A stretch of DNA of 48,572 nt from an uncultured Clostridium sp. (GTDB lineage: Bacteria > Bacillota > Clostridia > TANB77 > CAG-465). The stretch lies in NCBI GenBank assembly GCA_905204915.1, contig CAJLBR010000003.1, forward strand, positions 1 to 48,572, written 5' to 3'. Made by a program: the position numbers and the translations under genes. The notes beneath the pieces are model-generated. The model was not told where the DNA came from. It was given only the letters and a program-made list of their open reading frames with translations, and searched no databases. The stretch's first letter is position 1. Every line of letters begins with the position of its first letter. This document shows positions 41,652-48,572 of the stretch, piece by piece.

Positions 41652-42988
41652 TGTTCAGGTCCCCTATATAAATTAGCAAATTTTGTATATTGTGGAAGCC
41701 AAGCAAGTTCTACAGTACCAGTAGAACCACTTCTGTTTTTAGCTATTATTATTTCTGCAATATTTTGTTTTTCTGTTTCTTTTTCATAATAGTCTTCTCT
41801 ATGAATAAACATTACTATATCAGCATCCTGCTCGATAGATCCTGATTCACGAAGATCACTAAGCATTGGTCTATGATCTGTTCTAGATTCGGTAGCACGG
41901 CTTAATTGTGATAATGCAATTACTGGAACATTAAGTTCTTTTGCAAGTATTTTTAAAGAACGACTTATTTCAGAAACTTCTTGTTGTCTTGAAGAACTTT
42001 TAACTTTTGATTCCATAAGCTGCAAGTAGTCAATTATAATAAGTCCTATTCCTTTTTCTATCTTGGCTTTTCTGCATTTTGCTCTAAGCTCAGCAGAACT
42101 AAGGCCTGGTGTATCATCAACATATATAGGTGCTTCAGATAATCTTCCACTTGCCTCTCCTAATTTTAACCAATCTTCAGAATCAAGGTCAGCATTTCTA
42201 AATTTCATACTGTCTACTTCGCCTTCACTACAAAGTATTCTGTTTACAACCTGTTCTTTTGACATTTCCAAGTTAAAAATCATAACAGGAGTTTTCATAT
42301 GTTGTGCCACATAATTTGCAATATTTAATACAAATGCACTCTTTCCCATGGCTGGTCTTGCAGCAATTATTATTAAATCTGATGGGTTAAGTCCTGAAGT
42401 TTTTGCATCAAGATCTATGAAACCAGATTCAATTCCGGAAATTTTACTTTTATTTTGAAATTTCTTTTCAAGTTCATCAAAAGTACTTATTAAAACCTCT
42501 TTGATGCTAGCATACCCTCTTGAATTTCTATTTTGTACTAGATCAAATATTTTTTTCTCAGTTTGCTCTATTACAGTATCTACTTCTTCACTGCCTTCAT
42601 ATCCTAATTTAATAATATCATTGGCTGTTTTTATTAAATTTCTAAGCACCGATTTTTCTTCAACTATTTTAACATAGTTTTCTATATTCGATGTAGTTGG
42701 TACAGTATCAATTAAAGTAGCTATGTAAGATATTCCACCTACTTTTTCTAATGTGGTTCTCAATATAAGTTGTTCTTTTAAAGTAATCATATCTATCGGC
42801 TTACCAAGATTATATAATTCAAGCATAGCAGCATATATTTCTTTATTATCTTCTCTATAGAAATCGTCTGGTTTTAACATTTCAATTGCAGCAATTACTG
42901 CGTCTTTATCTACAAGCATTGAACCAAGGACTGCTTGTTCAGCAATTATATCATTTGGTTGTACTTTTATTATTCCCTCATTTTCCAA
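41648..42988 (-). CDS. dnaB: replicative DNA helicase DnaB
   Basis: A 446-residue replicative helicase (DnaC in Bacillus). N-terminal domain EQAVLGSMLVDKDAV, linker, RecA-like domain with Walker A ARPAMGKSAF, NLEMSKEQ, and the Walker B segment GLIIIDYLQLM. The start is TTG at 42988, 6 nt after GGTG of a site that overlaps the rplI stop. It lies in the gdpP-rplI-dnaB-tilS-ftsH operon. Confidence 0.96.
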   Translation of the reverse strand: MENEGIIKVQPNDIIAEQAVLGSMLVDKDAVIAAIEMLKPDDFYREDNKEIYAAMLELYNLGKPIDMITLKEQLILRTTLEKVGGISYIATLIDTVPTTSNIENYVKIVEEKSVLRNLIKTANDIIKLGYEGSEEVDTVIEQTEKKIFDLVQNRNSRGYASIKEVLISTFDELEKKFQNKSKISGIESGFIDLDAKTSGLNPSDLIIIAARPAMGKSAFVLNIANYVAQHMKTPVMIFNLEMSKEQVVNRILCSEGEVDSMKFRNADLDSEDWLKLGEASGRLSEAPIYVDDTPGLSSAELRAKCRKAKIEKGIGLIIIDYLQLMESKVKSSSRQQEVSEISRSLKILAKELNVPVIALSQLSRATESRTDHRPMLSDLRESGSIEQDADIVMFIHREDYYEKETEKQNIAEIIIAKNRSGSTGTVELAWLPQYTKFANLYRGPEQ

Positions 42989-42997
42989 AGCTTACAC

Positions 42998-43444
42998 CTA
43001 CATTCCAATTACTACTATTTTTAATTTTGCATTTACTCCTTCGTACAATTTTATATCAGCAACATAATTTCCTACATTTTTTATAGGAACTTTTAAGGAT
43101 ATTTTCTTTTTGCTAACTTCTATGTTTATTTTCTCTTTTAACTTCTCAGAAATTTCTTTTTCTGTAACGCTACCAAAAAGTTTGCCTCCGCTGCCTTGCT
43201 TTTCTCTAAATTCTATAAATGTTTTTTCTATTTTTTCTTTTATTTGCAAAGCTTCTTCTCTTTCTGTGTCTTTTTTAAACTTTTGAGCTTCAACCTTAGA
43301 TTTAGCTTCACTTAGATTCTTATTATCTGCTATAACTGCTAATTTACGTGGTAGAAGATAATTTCTTGCATATCCTTCACTAACTTCTATAACTTGTAAT
43401 TTTTTTCCTATTCCTTTTATGTCTTTATTTAGTACAACTTTCAT
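42998..43444 (-). CDS. rplI: 50S ribosomal protein L9
   Basis: 148 residues; the N-terminal KVVLNKDIKGIGKKLQVIEVSEGYARNYLLPRKLA is the L9 signature, followed by the long helix and C-terminal domain. It lies between gdpP and dnaB, the standard order in Bacillota. Confidence 0.97.
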   Translation of the reverse strand: MKVVLNKDIKGIGKKLQVIEVSEGYARNYLLPRKLAVIADNKNLSEAKSKVEAQKFKKDTEREEALQIKEKIEKTFIEFREKQGSGGKLFGSVTEKEISEKLKEKINIEVSKKKISLKVPIKNVGNYVADIKLYEGVNAKLKIVVIGM

Positions 43445-43455
43445 AAAAATCCCCT

Positions 43456-45429
43456 CTATCCTTTACTAAAATATTCATCTATTTCCTTTAAAAGTTTTTC
43501 TTTAGCTTCATCTACACTTATTCCTGCAATTTGCGCTCCGGCAAAAGTCAAATGACCTCCACCTCCAATTTTTTCAAGTATTGCCTGAACATTTATATCA
43601 CCAAGAGATCTACCTGATATCATTACAACATCATCAACCTTACATAGAACAAAGGATGCAAGTATACCAGAAATATTAAGTAACTCATCTGCAGCCTGTG
43701 CAGCAATTATTGGCATTTCACTATGTTCTTCTTCACAAGTTGACACAGCTATTTGGCCTTTTATAATCTCAGCATTTTTTACAATATCAACTTTAGCTAT
43801 ATACGTTTCAAAATCACTTTGGAATAATTGTTTTACTTCAGTTAAATCTATACCATACTTTTTCAAATATGCAGCTACTTCAAATGTTCTAACACCTGTT
43901 TTAAAAGTAAAGTTTTTAGTATCAATTACAATTCCAGCATAAAGACTTTCAGCTTCTTCAGATGTCAATTCAACGTCATCTAAATAAGTTAATATTTCAG
44001 TTACCAACTCACAAGTAGATGATGCGTATATTTCATGATATGTAAGAAGTGCATTTTCAATAAATTCAGGCCCTCTTCTATGATGATCAATTATAACTAT
44101 TTTTTCAAACTCATCTATTAAATCTGGATAAGCAACATAAGTTTTCTTATGTGTATCTACAACAATAAGCAATGCATTAGTATAATCTTGTTTCTTTAGG
44201 TCATCTTTACTTATAAATAAGTTATCATGACCTTCTTGAGCTTTTATACGATTAATAACTGTTTTTGTACTTAAATTACACTTTGCATCCACTATTATAT
44301 GTACATCTTTGTTCAAAGATTTGGCTATTTTAGAAAGACCTACAGCAGCACCAATACAGTCAATATCATTATTTTTGTGTCCCATTATATATATTGTATC
44401 TGATTTTTCCATTGTATCTTTTAGGGCATATGCTATAGTTCTGGCTCTAACTCTACTTGTTTTTTCGACACTTAAGTTTGCGCCACCAAAGAATTCATAT
44501 TTTTTATCTTTTTTTATAACAGCTTGATCTCCGCCTCTTCCAAGAGCTATATCTAACGCGGAAGAACTTGCAATATATCTATCATTTAATGTATCTTCAG
44601 AATATGACATACCTATAGATACAGTAATAGGTAACTTAGTTTTATCAGTTATATTTCTAACTCTTTCTAAAACGTTAAATTTATTCTTTTCCATTATATC
44701 AACATATTGTTTCTCAACGAAAAATACAAATTTATCTTTATCTATTTTAGTAATTACACCTTTTACTTCATTTACCCAACTTTTAATTTCATTAGAAATT
44801 TTAGAAGCAATTTCGGCTTTTGATATTTCATCTAGTCCTTGCATTGTTTCTTCATAATTGTCTATAAAAATGATTCCTATAGACAATTTAGTATTTTCTA
44901 AATCCATTTTCAATTTTTCTTGTAGAGTTCTATCTATAAGAGTCATAAAAATAAATTCATCTTCTGAAATTTTTATATTATTTGCTAAAACTTCATATAT
45001 TTCCTCATTATGGATTTTAACATTAGTTTTAGCTTTTTTATTTTCTTTTAAATCCTTATCTAATTTTAAAGAAATTTCATATACTAATTCCTTTGAAACT
45101 AAATGTTTAGCTTTATTGTTTTGCCATATAATATTATTAGAATCATCTAGCATAAGCATCGGTATATCTACAGAATTTAAATTACCTTGAAATGTCTTTT
45201 CAACACTAGTTTGCATTTGTTTTATTTTATCTTTTCTAGTAGTTATTTCATTTACACAAAAATATACAGATACAAGTGCAGATATTATTGCACATATAAT
45301 AAATATAAGTGAATTATCTTTGTTAAAAATAGAAATACATAAAACAATTATAATTATTGTTCCTATATACAACAATTTTACTGCTAATGTTTTAATATCT
45401 AATAAATTATTTTCTTTATTTGTTTTCAT
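43456..45429 (-). CDS. gdpP: cyclic-di-AMP phosphodiesterase GdpP
   Basis: A 657-residue GdpP (YybT). Two N-terminal helices (about 17-55), a PAS-like domain (about 75-155), a degenerate GGDEF domain (about 165-295), then the DHH/DHHA1 phosphodiesterase. The DHH motifs are visible: GHKNNDIDCIGAA, VVDTHKK, VIIDHHRRGPEF, and the C-terminal GGGGHLTFAGAQ. It hydrolyses c-di-AMP to pApA and affects cell-wall and K+ homeostasis. A TTG at 45444 is in frame but lies in the AAAGGT site; the ATG at 45429 is used. First gene of the operon to ftsH. Confidence 0.95.
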   Translation of the reverse strand: MKTNKENNLLDIKTLAVKLLYIGTIIIIVLCISIFNKDNSLIFIICAIISALVSVYFCVNEITTRKDKIKQMQTSVEKTFQGNLNSVDIPMLMLDDSNNIIWQNNKAKHLVSKELVYEISLKLDKDLKENKKAKTNVKIHNEEIYEVLANNIKISEDEFIFMTLIDRTLQEKLKMDLENTKLSIGIIFIDNYEETMQGLDEISKAEIASKISNEIKSWVNEVKGVITKIDKDKFVFFVEKQYVDIMEKNKFNVLERVRNITDKTKLPITVSIGMSYSEDTLNDRYIASSSALDIALGRGGDQAVIKKDKKYEFFGGANLSVEKTSRVRARTIAYALKDTMEKSDTIYIMGHKNNDIDCIGAAVGLSKIAKSLNKDVHIIVDAKCNLSTKTVINRIKAQEGHDNLFISKDDLKKQDYTNALLIVVDTHKKTYVAYPDLIDEFEKIVIIDHHRRGPEFIENALLTYHEIYASSTCELVTEILTYLDDVELTSEEAESLYAGIVIDTKNFTFKTGVRTFEVAAYLKKYGIDLTEVKQLFQSDFETYIAKVDIVKNAEIIKGQIAVSTCEEEHSEMPIIAAQAADELLNISGILASFVLCKVDDVVMISGRSLGDINVQAILEKIGGGGHLTFAGAQIAGISVDEAKEKLLKEIDEYFSKG

Positions 45430-45466
45430 AAAAATACCTTTCAATAGAATACAATTATTCTATCTT

Positions 45467-45495
45467 ATTTTACTATTATTTGGTGGATTTGTCAA
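45467..45495 (-). promoter_or_regulatory. promoter of the gdpP-rplI-dnaB-tilS-ftsH operon
   Basis: TTGACA, 17-bp spacer, TAAAAT on the minus strand, 37 bp before the gdpP ATG. Confidence 0.8.
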
Positions 45496-45535
45496 GAAAG
45501 CAGCAGGGTTTAAAGGTTATTTTAAAAAATAAAAA

Positions 45536-45575
45536 AACACCTCATATTTATTATTCATACATAATAAACATAAAG
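45536..45575 (-). terminator. probable spo0A terminator
   Basis: Stem TTTATTAT / ATAATAAA and a T-run on the minus strand a few bases later; weak, AT-only stem. Confidence 0.4.
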
Positions 45576-45590
45576 CATTCTTTAAAAAAT

Positions 45591-46400
45591 TTAAGCTATT
45601 ATTTCTGTTTTATCTTCTAGTCTTAACTTATCAGCAATCATAGCAATAAATTCAGAGTTTGTTGGTTTGCCTTTATTAGAATTTACAGTATATCCAAATA
45701 TTTTGTCATGCATTTCAATTTGTCCTCTATTCCAAGCTACTTCTATAGCATGTCTTATTGCTCTTTCAACTCTAGATGGAGTTGTATTAAATTTCTTTGC
45801 AAGAGTTGGATATAATGTTTTAGTTACAGCATTTATTATTTCTTCGTTTTGAACTGAAAGTAATATTGCCTCTCTTATATATTGATAACCTTTAATATGA
45901 GCTGGTACGCCTACATCATGAATTATATTTGTAACTCTTACTTCAAGCGGAGTAGATGAATTTCTACTACTATTTATTGTAGTCTTTGTATAAGTAGTAA
46001 TATACTCATTAGACAAAGTATTATCATCAATAAGTACTCTTAATCTATCTACTAATGTAGCCATATCAAATGGTTTTACGACATAATATGCAGCACCTAA
46101 AGCTATAGCTTTTTGAGTAATTTTCTCTTGTCCTATTGCAGACATTACAATTGTAGTAGGTTTTTTAAGTTCACTATCTTTTACCATATCTTCAAGAACA
46201 GATAATCCGTCTTTCTCTGGCATAATTATATCTAATAACAATATGTCGGGATTTGAATCTTTTATAGTTGAAACTGCTTTCACACCATCATATGCTGTAG
46301 CTACCACTTCCATATCATTTTGAGAATTTATATACATTGCTAGTAACTTAACAAATTCTTTATTATCATCAACAATCATAACTTTTGTTTTTTCACTCAT
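45591..46400 (-). CDS. spo0A: stage 0 sporulation protein A, master regulator
   Basis: A 269-residue response regulator that controls entry into sporulation. Receiver domain 1-125: Asp11/Asp12, phospho-acceptor Asp57 (LLLDIIMPEKDG), Ser87 and Lys109 (VVKPFD). A Spo0A-specific DNA-binding domain follows, with FNTTPSRVERAIRHAIEVAWNRG, the recognition helix. Length and motifs are typical. A good sigma-A promoter and a 0A box lie upstream, and the neighbouring SASP gene is divergent. This is the strongest evidence that the organism can form endospores. Confidence 0.97.
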   Translation of the reverse strand: MSEKTKVMIVDDNKEFVKLLAMYINSQNDMEVVATAYDGVKAVSTIKDSNPDILLLDIIMPEKDGLSVLEDMVKDSELKKPTTIVMSAIGQEKITQKAIALGAAYYVVKPFDMATLVDRLRVLIDDNTLSNEYITTYTKTTINSSRNSSTPLEVRVTNIIHDVGVPAHIKGYQYIREAILLSVQNEEIINAVTKTLYPTLAKKFNTTPSRVERAIRHAIEVAWNRGQIEMHDKIFGYTVNSNKGKPTNSEFIAMIADKLRLEDKTEIIA

Positions 46401-46443
46401 AAAAACAACCTTTATTTTTTACTCTTTTTTATAACGCAAGACA

Positions 46444-46472
46444 ATTATATATAATTTTTTTAAAAAAATCAA
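46444..46472 (-). promoter_or_regulatory. sigma-A promoter for spo0A
   Basis: TTGATT, 17-bp A/T-only spacer, TATAAT on the minus strand. Confidence 0.7.
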
Positions 46473-46502
46473 TATTTTTTGTATTTCTTTTTTCATCGAG
46501 TT

Positions 46503-46510
46503 TTGTCGAA
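46503..46510. promoter_or_regulatory. 0A box upstream of spo0A
   Basis: TTGTCGAA at 46503-46510 on the plus strand matches the Spo0A~P binding consensus TTGTCGAA exactly, about 105 bp upstream of the spo0A start. It suggests autoregulation. Confidence 0.7.
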
Positions 46511-46526
46511 ACAGGCTATTTTCCGG

Positions 46527-46555
46527 CATTTCTTTAAGTTTTATATAAATTCCTA
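46527..46555 (-). promoter_or_regulatory. candidate sigma-H promoter for spo0A
   Basis: Minus strand ATAGGAATT, about 12 bp, AAAGAAA. It resembles sigma-H (AGGAWWW ... GAAT) with one mismatch. spo0A has a sigma-H promoter in Bacillus; weak match. Confidence 0.3.
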
Positions 46556-46604
46556 TAATTTCCAGTATTTTATTTTCTAATATACACAAATTATTAGTGT
46601 AAAA

Positions 46605-46611
46605 CATGTTA
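46605..46611 (+). promoter_or_regulatory. candidate sigma-G -10 box for the first SASP gene
   Basis: CATGTTA fits the sigma-G/F -10 pattern (CATNNTA), 33 bp before the ATG. No convincing -35 was found, so this is tentative. Confidence 0.4.
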
Positions 46612-46643
46612 AATTTTGTTTTACTAAATGGAGGTGAATTAAT

Positions 46644-46826
46644 ATGGCATCAAGCAAAAATCCACAAGCTAGAGAAGCTTTAAACAAATTTAAAATGGAA
46701 GTTGCAAACGAAATCGGTGTAAATCTTAAACAAGGTTACAATGGTGATTTAACTTCTAAACAAGCTGGTTCTATCGGAGGAATGATGGTTAAAAAAATGA
46801 TAGAAAAGGCTGCTTCTCAAATGTAA
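46644..46826 (+). CDS. alpha/beta-type small acid-soluble spore protein
   Basis: A 60-residue SASP that binds and protects spore DNA. The family blocks EALNKFKMEVANEIGV and GYNGDLTSKQAGSIGGMMVKKMIE are present, with the GPR protease cleavage region in the first block. It is preceded by GGAGGTG. A second, nearly identical copy starts at 48377. It lies divergent from spo0A. Confidence 0.96.
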   Translation: MASSKNPQAREALNKFKMEVANEIGVNLKQGYNGDLTSKQAGSIGGMMVKKMIEKAASQM

Positions 46827-46841
46827 TTTAAGTTAGCAGAC

Positions 46842-46870
46842 AAAAGAGGTGAAATAAATTCGCCTCTTTT
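46842..46870. terminator. terminator between SASP and the 246-aa gene
   Basis: Stem AAAAGAGG(T)GAA / TTCGCCTCTTTT around ATAAA; it serves the convergent genes. Confidence 0.85.
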
Positions 46871-46876
46871 ATTATG

Positions 46877-47617
46877 TTACTTACATTGGATATCATTATC
46901 TTTTTCATGAGTTTCTTTGTTTTTATGTTCTATTTCACTATCTTGTGAAATATTGATATCCTTTTTTGCTACTTCCTTATCTTCTACTACTTGATCTTTA
47001 AGCGTGTTTAAAAAACTATTTTGTTCCTTACCATCTTTTCCGTTCATATCAGCTAGTTCTTTTTGATAGGTTTCAAGCTCTGTATTTATATAATTAATAA
47101 GTGTATTAGTCATTTTTGAATCATATTGCATTAATTCTCCAGATGTTTTTTCCACAACATTTTTAAACATATTTTTTATATCTAGTTTTAGTGATGATGC
47201 TTTAGAATCTGGCATTTTCAAGCTGTATAGTAATCTATCTAGTTCGTTTTCTAAACTATCAGAATATTTACTTAGTCCACTATTAATTTCATTTTCTTTT
47301 TTATCTTTATCATATTTTTTGCCTATAGATTTTTTTTCGTCACTAAATACATCTGCTAGATCTCGAGTTACAAAATGTGAGCTATCATCAAATATTCCAG
47401 TTAAATCGTTATTAAGTTCAAAAGATTTTTGACTAATTCTCTTTTCAAATGTTGAATTCTTTATTCCTCTACCACGACATATCTCTATATATCTATTTCC
47501 CAAATTTCTAGATACTTTCTCAGACTCATGCTTATCAAATTTCATTTTAGTGACAACAACCTTTTTTATATTATTTGCATGATTTAATAAAACAGTATTT
47601 TTATCCACATTTTCCAC
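46877..47617 (-). CDS. charged, partly coiled-coil protein, unknown function
   Basis: 246 residues from the GTG at 47617, very rich in Lys, Asp, Glu and Asn; no signal peptide or membrane segment. A middle region (about 110-200, e.g. LENELDRLLYSLKMPDSK) may form coiled coil, and the end is disordered and acidic/basic mixed. The ribosome site AAGGA is close to the GTG at 47617; a GTG three codons later (47608) is also possible. The promoter lies only about 6 bases before the predicted transcript start, so the leader is very short. It sits between two SASP genes; no family is recognised. Confidence 0.65.
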   Translation of the reverse strand: MENVDKNTVLLNHANNIKKVVVTKMKFDKHESEKVSRNLGNRYIEICRGRGIKNSTFEKRISQKSFELNNDLTGIFDDSSHFVTRDLADVFSDEKKSIGKKYDKDKKENEINSGLSKYSDSLENELDRLLYSLKMPDSKASSLKLDIKNMFKNVVEKTSGELMQYDSKMTNTLINYINTELETYQKELADMNGKDGKEQNSFLNTLKDQVVEDKEVAKKDINISQDSEIEHKNKETHEKDNDIQCK

Positions 47618-47629
47618 ATCCTTATAGTT

Positions 47630-47658
47630 ATAGTATCAGATATTTTAATAATTTACAA
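47630..47658 (-). promoter_or_regulatory. promoter of the 246-aa gene
   Basis: TTGTAA, 17-bp spacer, TACTAT with extended -10 (TGA) on the minus strand. Confidence 0.6.
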
Positions 47659-47660
47659 TA

Positions 47661-47699
47661 AAAATATGAGAAAATAGTAAATTCCATTTTCCCATATAT
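47661..47699 (-). terminator. terminator of the 164-aa gene
   Basis: Stem AATATGAGAAAAT / ATTTTCCCATAT with one mismatch, followed by a T-run on the minus strand. Confidence 0.7.
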
Positions 47700-47705
47700 A
47701 AACAA

Positions 47706-48200
47706 CTAAATAATAATGCCAGAAAATAAATTTGTGTAGTCAATAAAATCAAAAGTAGAACCATAAACCAAAATACCTAAGTTGCAATTCTTTTCCTTCT
47801 GGAGTTCCAAAATATATTCTTTTATCTTATTATCCGGATATGTTTTCTTATTTGGAACCAGTATTTGAGTAAAGTCATTAAGTTTTATTAAGCATTCATC
47901 AAATTTAGATTTTATTCCAATATAAAAATTATCCATAGCATTATCAGATTTTAGTCTTATCATAAAAAGCTGTTTTATTCCTTTTAAAGAAATTTCATAA
48001 ATGTAATATGTACTCCTTAATTTGGTTTCCAAAAATAAATAAATTTTTGATTCCATTTCAACAAGACTAAATCTTTCAATATCTTCTATCACGACTTTGT
48101 CATTCCAATCTAGCAAGTTTAAAACTCCATCTTCACACCGTATTTTGTAGCTATACATTAAATTAACAACATATTTGTTAGTTCTGACCATTTCAACCAT
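47706..48200 (-). CDS. 164-residue orphan protein
   Basis: A soluble protein; the ATG follows AGGAGAG. It begins MVEMVRTNKYVVNLMYSYKIRCEDGVLNLL and has alternating beta-type stretches (KIYLFLETKLRSTYYIYEISLKG) and a C-terminal region VPNKKTYPDNKIKEYILEL. No recognised family. It lies between the two SASP genes with its own promoter, so it may be a sporulation-linked gene (context only). Confidence 0.65.
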   Translation of the reverse strand: MVEMVRTNKYVVNLMYSYKIRCEDGVLNLLDWNDKVVIEDIERFSLVEMESKIYLFLETKLRSTYYIYEISLKGIKQLFMIRLKSDNAMDNFYIGIKSKFDECLIKLNDFTQILVPNKKTYPDNKIKEYILELQKEKNCNLGILVYGSTFDFIDYTNLFSGIII

Positions 48201-48249
48201 TTCTATCTCTCCTCATATATTAATATTTGAAAAAAAAGCCTACAAACTG

Positions 48250-48278
48250 ATTTTATTACATACTAAAAAAATTGTCAA
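48250..48278 (-). promoter_or_regulatory. promoter of the 164-aa gene
   Basis: TTGACA, 17-bp spacer, TAAAAT on the minus strand, 50 bp before the ATG. Confidence 0.7.
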
Positions 48279-48321
48279 TAAATGCCATATATGTTTTTTC
48301 TTAAATTATTTTTAAAAATTA

Positions 48322-48351
48322 TGAATAAAATTTCTTGTGCTGCACAAATTA
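48322..48351 (+). promoter_or_regulatory. candidate sigma-G promoter of the second SASP gene
   Basis: TGAATA, 17-bp spacer, CAAATTA (one mismatch to CATNNTA), 26 bp before the ATG. Confidence 0.5.
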
Positions 48352-48376
48352 TAATTAAACATGGAGGTGAATTAAT

Positions 48377-48546
48377 ATGGCATCAAGCAAAAATCCACAA
48401 GCTAAAGAAGCTTTAAATAAGTTTAAAATGGAAGTTGCTTCACAAATGGGTGTTAACCTTAAACAAGGTTACAACGGTGATTTAACATCTAAACAAGCTG
48501 GTTCTGTTGGTGGTGAAATGGTTAAAAGAATGATCGAAAAAGCATC
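48377..48546 (+). CDS. second alpha/beta-type SASP, 3' end lost to adapter
   Basis: Partial SASP gene, 56 codons of sequence before the adapter. It is near-identical to the copy at 46644 (KEALNKFKMEVASQMGV, QGYNGDLTSKQAGSVGGEMVKRMIEKAS). The first about 30 bases of coding sequence and the leader (GGAGGTGAATTAAT) are the same in both, so the genes are recent duplicates or under strong constraint. The natural end (about 3 residues) is missing because the contig runs into TruSeq adapter; the downstream in-frame residues are not real. Confidence 0.93.
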
Positions 48547-48572
48547 AGATCGGAAGAGCACACGTCTGAACT
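48547..48572. other. Illumina TruSeq adapter sequence
   Basis: The last 26 bases begin AGATCGGAAGAGC and match the start of the standard TruSeq read-1 3' adapter exactly. They are not genomic. Confidence 0.97.

Noticed and set aside
45536..45575. Possible attachment site or small RNA behind spo0A
   Set aside because: Only an AT-rich hairpin is present, best explained as a weak terminator.
46419..46607. 62-codon minus-strand ORF upstream of spo0A
   Set aside because: It covers the spo0A promoter and 0A box, has no ribosome site, and its product is low complexity.

Overview
The window looks like the chromosome of an AT-rich, low-GC, endospore-forming Bacillota, most likely an uncultivated gut Clostridia relative. 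I infer this from the base composition, consensus sigma-A promoters, strong Shine-Dalgarno sites, and from spo0A, spoIIM, two alpha/beta-type SASP genes, a SufCBDSU operon led by an Rrf2 regulator, and a class B sortase. The last 26 bases (48547-48572) are Illumina TruSeq adapter, so the right end is an assembly artefact and not genome.

Left part (1-13.2 kb): a foreign-looking secreted protein, a class B sortase with a neighbouring Ig-like secreted protein ending in an NPNTG motif, a Xer recombinase, spoIIM, rnhA divergent from tmcAL, then a tight minus-strand operon iscR-like/sufC/sufB/sufD/sufS/sufU/mnmA. That operon couples Fe-S cluster assembly and cysteine desulfuration to tRNA 2-thiolation, and its promoter spacer contains a palindrome that is probably the Rrf2 operator.

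Centre (13.2-29.8 kb): a CmpB-like membrane protein, a membrane-anchored FGE-like protein, then a plus-strand operon of four genes: a small TasA-like surface protein, a protein with two CBM2-like domains, a SipW/ER-type signal peptidase with a long membrane domain, and a DUF5305-like protein. Both secreted products share a signal-peptide motif. This is the most interesting system in the window. It is followed by a 46-residue four-Cys protein, a higher-GC DEAH helicase, a short alanyl-tRNA synthetase without the C-Ala domain, coaD, a loose set of orphan genes (155 aa, 27 aa, an LRV repeat protein), a 681-bp intergenic stretch, a three-gene nucleoside-processing cassette and tRNA-Leu(UAA).

Right part (29.8-48.5 kb): core housekeeping. 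It holds a YdjI-type SPFH protein with a Tim44-like partner, secDF, pyrH with a PH-domain gene, a DUF421 protein, rpsB-tsf with a structured leader, an orphan 107-aa cassette, the operon gdpP-rplI-dnaB-tilS-ftsH, spo0A with a 0A box, and two SASP genes flanking two unknown genes. An ~80-bp dispersed repeat occurs twice (27373-27457 and 38711-38790), each time beside an orphan cassette.

Nearly all intergenic spaces carry a recognisable promoter, an intrinsic terminator or both; these are listed. Several start codons were moved to the codon that follows the Shine-Dalgarno site at a normal distance. No CRISPR array, rRNA, intact insertion sequence or T-box was seen. All family assignments come from reading the sequence; no database search was run.
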